Source: Girardinichthys multiradiatus (taxonomy: Eukaryota; Chordata; Actinopteri; Cyprinodontiformes; Goodeidae). From it: 64,000 bases of DNA. The translations under genes were made by a program, and so were the position numbers. The notes under the pieces are model-generated. The model worked only from the letters and a program-made list of their open reading frames with translations, ran no database searches and had not been told where the DNA came from. Below are positions 58,201 to 64,000 of this stretch, piece after piece (position 1 is the first letter of the stretch; every line of letters starts with the position of its first letter). Location of the stretch: positions 310,001-374,000 of the forward strand of contig NC_061795.1 of the NCBI RefSeq assembly GCF_021462225.1. The letters are read 5' to 3'.

Positions 58201-60810
58201 CAAGGAGCAGCTTCTTTCTCCTTCTGTGCCTCTATAGATCTGGTGGTGGAGAGATTCTCTAGTACAGATGAAAACGGTGGAGCGACTTGCTCCAAGACCT
58301 GCTGACTGAAGCTCATCAGGATACAGTTGTCTGAAGGACACAGAGAGTCCTGCCCTGTTCACTAAGGCAGCAGATATTGTCTTGAGTTATTGTCCAGTAT
58401 GTATGTCTTAGCTGACTTGTAGCCAAGTCTTCCCCATCTTACGATGTAACAAGACTGGCTCCTTAAAGGTTTCACACATGAACTCACTCATATGTATTTT
58501 GTCATATTTAACAAACAAAAAAAACTGCACACGATTAAGTCATTGAGTTTCATTTTGGGAGGTTTTTGAACCAAAGCATTACTTTACCAACATTTTTGAA
58601 AGGCTTCAAAACACAAATTACATCTTATTTAACAGATTCCTTTGTTTATACATTTCATTATAGTCTATGACAGGTGTTAAAACTTAGTTTAAAGCTTAGT
58701 TTACTAATACCTCATGAAATACTGAACATATTGTGCATTCTGTGTTTGCTGAACTCCTGAAATCCTTATGGTCTGAATTTTATCAGCTCTGTTTAAACAC
58801 AGAGGTCGGAGTGACACAAGAGACTTTTCAGCAAACTGTAGATTGGAAAAGGATAACACAGTCCATGCTAAATTAATCTTAGTTCAGCCTGTGCACTCAC
58901 CTTGTTGGGGTGGGCCTGTATGGACAAAGCTGTGTTGACGGACAGGACTTTGAAGAGGAAGGGCAGCTGACCCTGGAAGGCGTCCTTCACCTTGGCGCCC
59001 AAACAGGCGGGGTAGTGAGCGATCCACTGCCCCAGGGTGGTCTGTGCAATCCTGTTGTCCTTAATCTGAGCGTCGCCTTTGGGGTGGGCACCCATCCACA
59101 GCTGTAGCGGACATAGACATTGGACAGTTTTTTTAACTGTACTGCTGTTAGTGGGTGCAAAAAAAGGGATTAGTGGTTAAAAGTGGTTTTTATTTCCTAT
59201 TACATTTTTTGAAGGGTTAGCATCAGCACCTATTTCAGAAAGAAAATGCCAATAAATTAAATGGAACTTCAAAAATGCTAAATGGTGCATTTTGAAATGA
59301 CTGAATCCTATCAAGATAACTCGGGTGGTAACTCAGACAGAATGCCATTTGTAATTCTGTACATTTTCTTACGTTAAAACCACAACCTCAATGTATTTTA
59401 CTGGGATTTTATGTGACAGACCAACACAAAGTGGTGCAGAATCATCATACGAAGAAAAATTATCTTACATTTTTTTAAATAAAAAATGGAAAAGTGTAGC
59501 ATGGGAATCTATCAACTCATTTGTTTTTATCTATGGTCTGCATGAAATATTCAATGTATGGTAGAAAACTAACCACGCATAGCTACCATCCCAGGGAGAA
59601 AAATGGCTGTAGCATGGTGGCAGCATCATGCTGTGGTGATACTTTTCTTCACCAGGAACAGGGAGGCTGATTGGGGTTGATAGGAAGATGGATGAAGCTA
59701 AATACATGACAATCCTGGCAGAAAAAGCTGTTAGGCAGCAAAAGACCTAAGACTGCTGCAGATGTACAAATTCACAGTTCAATTCAAAATCTGTGTTAGG
59801 ACTTGAAAATCCGTGTTTATGGATGCTCTCCATACAATCGGACTGAGCTTGAGCTATTTTGCAAATTTCAAACCCTAAATGAGCAAAGCTGCTAGAGACA
59901 TACCCTGAGAAATTTGCTGCAAAAGGTAGTTTAACAAAGGGCTGACTCATAGGGGCTGAATACAAATGCACACCCCACAGGGTTTTATTTTCAAGCCATT
60001 CCTGCATCAAAAGGACGCTCAACGTTGCGTTGGTCTAGCACATAAAATCCCAATAAAACACATTAAAGTTTGTAGTTGTAGCATGAAAAGGATCCAGGGA
60101 TGTGAATACTGTTGTAAGGCAGTCTAACTGGACCCAAAAGGAGACTGACTCTCAATGAGACATTTAGGACAAACAGTGTAAACTTGTGTAATCTGTTCCT
60201 ACCATGACACTCTTTTGAAGCTCTGCCTTTGGAAGGCCATTATGCCACATAATGTGGGTTTCTCTGTTATTTTAGACACAACGAGAATAACTATTCCCAC
60301 CTAATATCTACTCTACTAACTCTGTAGACAGCCATGAAAACTAACCTGAACATGAACAATGTGGTCTGTAGAATGTAGAAATGTCACCACATGAACTAAT
60401 GACCTTGATAACACAGCCTGAAGAGCACTGGTAGCTAAATAAAGACCTCTGAAAGCCGCAGGCACAGACAGCTGTTCTGCCAGCACACTGAAGAACAACA
60501 AAGTGTTGGTGCCAAATTGCAAGTTATATTCCTCACATTAAAAAGAAAACCTGTTTTCCATCTGCTAACATGGCTATGAATTAATATCCGTCTTCTTTTT
60601 CACATAAAACGCTTGCACTATTTTCATGTTAAAAGATTTCTTCATTTATTAAAGCCCTTCCTACAACGTCCCCGGAGCTTACCTCTGCATAGGGTTTATC
60701 CACCTCTATGACAACGAGGGGGTCTCCGCCAACCACCAGTTTGGCCACCTCACTGTCCAGTCCAATCTTTCCCCAAGCATAATTTTGCACTGCACAGGTC
60801 AGGGGAAACA
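48995..60810 (-). CDS. mpi: Mannose-6-phosphate isomerase (first exon not found)
   Basis: Seven minus-strand exons, all joining in phase, encode 417 residues; human MPI has 423, so only a short first exon (start codon plus a few residues, ending phase 1) is missing. The enzyme interconverts fructose-6-phosphate and mannose-6-phosphate in the cytosol, feeding GDP-mannose for glycosylation. Type I PMI features: zinc ligands Gln and His in LSIQAHPNK, Glu in [11 protein letters not shown], His in NEPHAYIYG, and the active-site Arg in [14 protein letters not shown]. It starts (exon 2) [14 protein letters not shown] and ends [10 protein letters not shown], as in vertebrate MPI. Intron 3 (6.5 kb) holds a hAT element and Tc1 relics. 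Confidence 0.95.
49660..49860. mobile_element. Tc1-like fragment and SINE tail in mpi intron 7
   Basis: GTCCAGTCAAAGTCTGGACC is Tc1-like, and CTATTTATATAGCGCTTTTC at about 49786 matches a fish SINE tail. Both are short fragments. Confidence 0.45.
50180..50388 (-). CDS. mpi: mpi exon 7
   Basis: Acceptor CTACCTCTAG, donor GTAGGA, phase 1 to 0: the split Asp codon begins [17 protein letters not shown], ending PDFTVMKIQ. It holds the catalytic Arg motif TVRAGLT. Confidence 0.95.
50729..51430 (+). mobile_element. Tc1-like relic in mpi intron 6
   Basis: CAATGCCTCACAAAAGTATT at the left and TTTTCCTTCCACTTCACAAT at the right match the main Tc1 family. The internal part is reduced and the right inverted repeat is incomplete. 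Confidence 0.65.
51484..51657 (-). CDS. mpi: mpi exon 6
   Basis: Acceptor GTGTCCACAG, donor GTCAGG, phase 1 to 1: [35 protein letters not shown] to NEPHAYIYG. The His of EPHAY is the last zinc ligand. Confidence 0.95.
52001..52180 (-). CDS. mpi: mpi exon 5
   Basis: Acceptor TTATCTTTCAG, donor GTGAGG, phase 1 to 1: [18 protein letters not shown] to ELVKRVTQE. This is the variable helical domain of MPI. Confidence 0.94.
52259..52400 (-). CDS. mpi: mpi exon 4
   Basis: Acceptor TTTTATTTAG, donor GTACGC, phase 0 to 1: [35 protein letters not shown] to EEILGFLQ. The Glu of KPEMAIAL is a zinc ligand. Confidence 0.95.
52440..53259 (-). mobile_element. Tc1-like relic fragments in mpi intron 3
   Basis: TTTGCTGCAATGACAGCTGC, AGTCTTGCTACAGATTCTTA and TTCCAAAGTAACCATGGGCC match minus-strand Tc1 transposase DNA. 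Its right part flanks the hAT element and is copied, inverted, near 44.4 kb. Confidence 0.55.
53260..55956 (+). mobile_element. hAT-Charlie-like element with near-complete transposase
   Basis: 2697 bp. The ends CAGGCATGCCCAAAG and (inverted) CAGGGGTGCCCAAAC form terminal repeats, typical of hAT-Charlie elements. Subterminal CTGGGCCAAATCTGGCCC occurs near both ends. The flanks ACCTAGAC and GTCGAGAC share 5 of 8 bases, a decayed 8-bp target duplication at best. Confidence 0.85.
53722..55533 (+). pseudogene. hAT transposase pseudogene (ZBED5/GTF2IRD2-like)
   Basis: Starts [19 protein letters not shown], followed by a BED-type zinc finger ([30 protein letters not shown]). The RNase H-like catalytic region follows ([39 protein letters not shown]) and a C-terminal dimerisation region ([17 protein letters not shown]). 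Breaks seen: a one-base frameshift near 53805, TAA after VFK, TAA at 54135-54137 where Gln is likely, and a frameshift near 54720. The longest intact piece is 54751-55533. Related sequences have been domesticated in mammals (family knowledge), but this copy is plainly dead. Confidence 0.88.
55957..57045. other. mpi intron 3, nothing recognised
   Basis: No coding signal or clear repeat ends. Confidence 0.4.
57046..58172 (-). mobile_element. Tc1-like element with both ends, internally deleted
   Basis: 1127 bp, TA at 57044-57045 and 58173-58174. The ends CAGTAGCTTGTAAAAGTATT and (inverted) CAGTGGTTTGTAAAAGTATT extend as long inverted repeats. This is the best-preserved copy of the relic family in the window. 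Confidence 0.9.
57327..57617 (-). pseudogene. Tc1 transposase C-terminal fragment (DD34E)
   Basis: The minus strand reads [18 protein letters not shown] and [16 protein letters not shown], with 34 residues between the second Asp and the Glu. The N-terminal half is missing or shifted. Confidence 0.85.
58901..59101 (-). CDS. mpi: mpi exon 3
   Basis: Acceptor GCTACAG, donor GTGAGT, 67 codons, phase 0 to 0: [18 protein letters not shown] to LSIQAHPNK. It carries two zinc ligands, Gln and His of IQAH. Confidence 0.96.
59340..60124 (+). mobile_element. Tc1-like relic in mpi intron 2
   Basis: AATGTATTTTACTGGGATTT, GTGACAGACCAACACAAAGT at the left and GATGTGAATACTGTTGTAAG at the right are family ends. 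The middle shows plus-strand transposase remnants (GTAGCATGGTGGCAGCATCA), heavily eroded. Confidence 0.65.
60683..60810 (-). CDS. mpi: mpi exon 2
   Basis: Acceptor TTCTCCTCAG, donor GTAAGC. Two bases complete a split Val codon, then [17 protein letters not shown] to KPYAE, phase 1 to 0. The NYAWGK motif is characteristic of type I isomerases. The exon structure equals human exon 2. Confidence 0.93.
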
Positions 60811-61297
60811 CTGAGGAGAAACATTTATTTTAAAAAAACACTTAAAATTAATATGCATAGTTTTTTCTATTATCTATGCAGTAGAACTGCATATACCGCA
60901 ATATTTGGTGGGATATTATATTTCCAATATATTACTGGCATGGAAATGATATATTTGATGGGCTGGATAGACTTTCATAGCCCTAAATATTCACACCTGG
61001 TGTATGTTTTTAATGGCCGAGGTGCTAAATATCTTAACGACTGGCCGAGTATGGAGTTAAATTTGTCTCAATATTATTCAATCAAACAAAAAACTAATCT
61101 CAATCAAAAAATATTAAGTTGTGATCAAAACTTTCAGAGTTTTTTCTCACAAAGAGAAAAAAGTTATTTGCAAAACATAAACTTTTATTTGCGCATGTCA
61201 AAAATCTTTGGTTACGAGTCTCGCTCTTTTGGTTTTGACGCTCTCTGTTTTTGGTTGAACTCAAAGAATTTTGAGTTCTGAAAACATGAACATCCTG

Positions 61298-61487
61298 GGC
61301 GGGGCCTAAAGACGAACGATGTAAGACGTTTCCCTATTGGTTAGCGCTGACTAAAGCAGCAGACTCTGATCCCCTCCACCTCTGAACTTCTGCTCGAACT
61401 GCAGGGTTTGCAGCGTCGCTTCAGTGAGGAGACATCAACTCTACAGAAGAAAACTGAGCCGACAGTCAGAAATACGTGGTGACGTCA
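61298..61487 (-). promoter_or_regulatory. Promoter-like module in left arm
   Basis: Minus-strand order: TGACGTCA (61480-61487), CCAAT (in 61333-61340), GC box (61298-61305). It points toward mpi exon 2 at 60810. Activity is unproven. Confidence 0.4.
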
Positions 61488-61964
61488 GCTGACACCAGCT
61501 CTCTCTTAAAGATTAGCGTCACGCATACAAGGCGTATTATATATACTACACTTGGAGTAGTTGTGTATTTCTCCAGAAACCTACAGTGAAATTATGAAAT
61601 ACTAATTCTGGTTATAATATAGATGACCCTCTAATATAATCTGAAGAGATTGTGTTGTCACCTCTCATAGTTTTAGAGAAATAAATTCCTGAAAGTGGGA
61701 CAAATGCATATAATGGTTGAGCATTTTGAGGTATTTTGACAAGATATTTCTCCAAAACTGTACAGTAAAATATTAAATATTTATTCTTTTACATAAAACA
61801 TGAATGTGAAAGTTGTAAAAATGTAATTAATATAAATGTTCTGTAGGTTACTTTTCTGTTTTTCTGTCTTATTTTCTCAACCGTTGCCAGGATCGGGTTC
61901 TTTCTGCTGCATTAATGCATCTTGTATGGGCGGAGCTAATCTTTAAGAGAGAGCTGGTGTCGGC

Positions 61965-62155
61965 TGACGTCACCACGTATTTCTGACTGTCGGCTCAGTT
62001 TTCTTCTGTACAGTTGATGTCTCCTCACTGAAGCGACGCTGCAAACCCTGCAGTTGGACCAGAAGTTCAGAGGAGGAGGGGATCAGAGTCTGCTGCTTTA
62101 GTCAGCGCTAACCAATAGGGAAACGTCTTACAGCGTTCGTCTTTAGGTCCCGCCC
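61965..62155 (+). promoter_or_regulatory. Promoter-like module in right arm
   Basis: Plus-strand mirror of the left module: TGACGTCA (61965-61972), CCAAT (62112-62116), CCCGCCC (62149-62155). Confidence 0.4.
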
Positions 62156-62340
62156 AGGATGTTCATGTTTTCAGAACTCAAAATTCGTTGAGTTCAACCA
62201 AAAACAGAGACCGTCAAAACCAAGAGAGCGAGACTCGTAACCAAAGATTTTTGACATGCGCAAATAAAAGTTTATGTTTTGCAAATAACTTTTTTCTCTT
62301 CGTGAGAAAAAACTCTGAAAGTTTTGATCACAACTTAATA

Positions 62341-62945
62341 TTTTTTTGATTGAGATTAGTTTTTTTTTATTGAATATTATTTTTTTGATTGAATATTATT
62401 TTTTTGATTGAATATTATTTTTTTGATTGAGATTAGTTTTTTTTATTGAATATTATTTTTTTGATTGAATATTATTTTTTTGATTGAGATTAGTTTTTTT
62501 TATTGAATATTATTTTTTTTATTGAATATTATTTTTTTGATTGAATATTATTTTTTTGATTGAATATTATTTTTTTGATTGAATATTATTTTTTTGATTG
62601 AATATTATTTTTTTGATTGAGATTAGTTTTTTTTTATTGAATATTATTTTTTTGATTGAGATTAGTTTTTTTTATTGAATATTATTTTTTTGATTGAATA
62701 TTATTTTTTTGATTGAGATTAGTTTTTTTTGATTGAATATAATTTTTTTGATTGAGATTAGTTTTTTTTGATTGAATATTATTTTTTTGATTGAGATTAG
62801 TTTTTTTTATTGAATATTATTTTTTTTATTGAATATTATTTTTTTGATTGAATATTATTTTTTTGATTGAATATTATTTTTTTGATTGAGATTAGTTTTT
62901 TTTGATTGAATTTTATTTTTTTGATTGAGATTAGTTTTTTTTGAT
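62341..62945 (+). repeat. AT-rich minisatellite
   Basis: About 30 units of 19-20 bp, mainly GATTGAATATTATTTTTTT alternating with GATTGAGATTAGTTTTTTT. The left arm and the outermost right copy have the unexpanded single form. Confidence 0.93.
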
Positions 62946-63316
62946 TGAATAATATTGAGACAAATTTAACTCCATAGCTGTTCATGTTTCCAGAACTCAA
63001 AATTCGTTGAGTTCAACCAAAAACAGAGAGCGTCAAAACTAAAAAAGCGAGACTCGTAACCAAAGATTTTTGACATGCGCAAATAAAAGTTTATGATTTG
63101 CAAATAACTTTTTTCTCTTTGTGAGAAAAAATGAGTCATTTTAATCAAAAAAAGTTTTATCAAACAATTTTTTTTCTCCCCAAAATAAAATATTCCATTA
63201 AAAAAAAATTATCATTACAACTCTGAAAGTTTTGATCACAACGTAATATTTTTTGATTGAGATTAGTTTTTTGTTTGATTGAATAATATTGAGACAAATT
63301 TAACTCCATAGCCGAG

Positions 63317-63726
63317 TCATTGTGATGAAGGCACACAAGGAAAGAGTGAATATGAGGGACAATAATAATTCATATCATCATTGCAACATTCAGCTTAATT
63401 TGATGTTTTCCTCAGTTGGTGCCGCCCTAATATATGGGTCATAATTATTTATTGAGGTATGTATTTAAACATTTTAAGTATTCTACTCTAACATAAATCT
63501 ATCTGATTGCCTATCTTAGATTTCCCCAAAAACACTACGTTTGCTTTAGGTTCCTAGAATCTTGTACATTTCCGGTCAGTTCATCTTTTTTTAAACTTAC
63601 TTTCGCCATTGATTTTGTCAAGTTTTCAACCTCTGAAACCCAATTTGTGTTGTACTTAATTCAGTTTGATTGTACACATTAAAAACAACCTATACTAATT
63701 CAACCCCACAGTAATGGCTTTGAGAA
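63317..63726. other. Upstream of mpi, nothing recognised
   Basis: No exon 1 of mpi in correct phase is visible here. The minus strand has ATGGCGAAA followed by GTAAGT near 63605, but the phase does not fit. Confidence 0.35.
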
Positions 63727-64000
63727 TCAATTCAATTCAATTCAGTTTATTTATATCGAGCCAGTTCACAACACATGTCGTCTCAAGGTTCTTCACAACA
63801 GTCAGGTTCATACATTCCAGTTAATTGTAACCATTGAACAGTTCAGTCAGATTCAGTTATTTATTCAAATTGGATAAAAGGTTTTTCTATCTAAGGAAAC
63901 CCAGCAGATTGCATCCAGTCAGTGACTTGCAGCATTCACTCCTCCTGGATGAGCATGTAGAGACAGTGGACAGTCACTGGCGTTGACTTTGCAGCAATCC
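63727..64000 (-). mobile_element. L2/Maui-like LINE 3' end, cut by window edge
   Basis: Reverse complement of the L2 3' tail at 38250-38519, starting with the AATTCAATTCAATTCAGTTT tail. Nearly identical to the copies ending at 38519 and, in its inner part, at 28780. Confidence 0.9.

Larger units (their letters stand above)
61050..63310. mobile_element. Foldback element with long inverted arms
   Basis: Both ends read TATGGAGTTAAATTTGTCTC inward and are flanked by a perfect 6-bp duplication GCCGAG (61044-61049, 63311-63316). The left arm (61050-61531) is the reverse complement of a right arm that starts at 61921 and is enlarged by a minisatellite and an extra partial copy. The spacer is 61532-61920. 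Each arm carries a TGACGTCA site, a CCAAT box and a GC box. No transposase is visible. The family is not recognised. Confidence 0.8.

Noticed and set aside
60853..61281. 142-residue frame as a host gene
   Set aside because: Its second half lies in the foldback arm and recurs in the other arm copies; its first half is unrelated intron sequence.
61879..61919. Minus-strand ATGCAGCAGAAAGAACCC with donor GTTGAG as mpi exon 1
   Set aside because: The phase would fit, but the donor is poor and the site is in the foldback spacer; likely coincidence.
62341..62945. CRISPR array
   Set aside because: Direct repeats have no unique spacers; it is an AT-rich minisatellite in a vertebrate genome.
63597..63612. 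Minus-strand ATGGCGAAA|GTAAGT as mpi exon 1
   Set aside because: The donor is excellent but joining it to exon 2 puts a stop codon after six codons.

Overview
The window is nuclear DNA of a ray-finned fish, almost certainly a teleost. It has GT-AG introns, vertebrate orthologues with conserved exon phases, and a typical fish repeat load: Tc1-like, hAT, L2/Maui-like and RTE/Rex3-like elements plus tRNA-derived SINEs. No bacterial, organellar or CRISPR features were seen.

Layout. (1) 1-20109, plus strand: 14 exons encoding the last 667 residues of an unconventional myosin IX (myo9a-like), ending with a C1 zinc finger, a RhoGAP domain and a Ser/Arg-rich tail. Its introns hold a nested transposon pair, several Tc1 relics, a hAT fragment and a candidate 1.5-kb solo LTR. 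(2) 20110-29600: the 3' flank, with a second copy of the Tc1 family and a broken L2/Maui-like LINE that carries a Rex1/CR1-like insertion. (3) 29640-39121, plus strand: a two-coding-exon DEDDh exonuclease resembling the PML exon-9 domain. Its 8.7-kb intron is filled by RTE/Rex3-like and L2 retroelement remains. (4) 40490-42064: an unrecognised, apparently lineage-specific gene with a CRE-containing promoter and a 22-bp duplication that breaks its frame, followed by a SINE. (5) 42440-45430: a patchwork of L2 relic, SINE, an inverted hAT duplication and a truncated DD36E element. (6) 48394-60810, minus strand: mannose-6-phosphate isomerase (mpi) exons 2-8, with a hAT element and several Tc1 relics in its introns. 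(7) 61050-63310: a foldback element with long inverted arms, promoter-like motifs and an AT-rich minisatellite. (8) 63727-64000: the 3' end of an L2 element on the minus strand.

The three host genes do not form one pathway: a Rho-regulating motor, a nuclease and an enzyme of mannose metabolism. MYO9A, PML and MPI lie in the same region of human chromosome 15, so the order here looks like conserved synteny. The least explained items are the orphan gene near 41 kb, the foldback element, and the microhomology-joined hAT/DD36E rearrangement.
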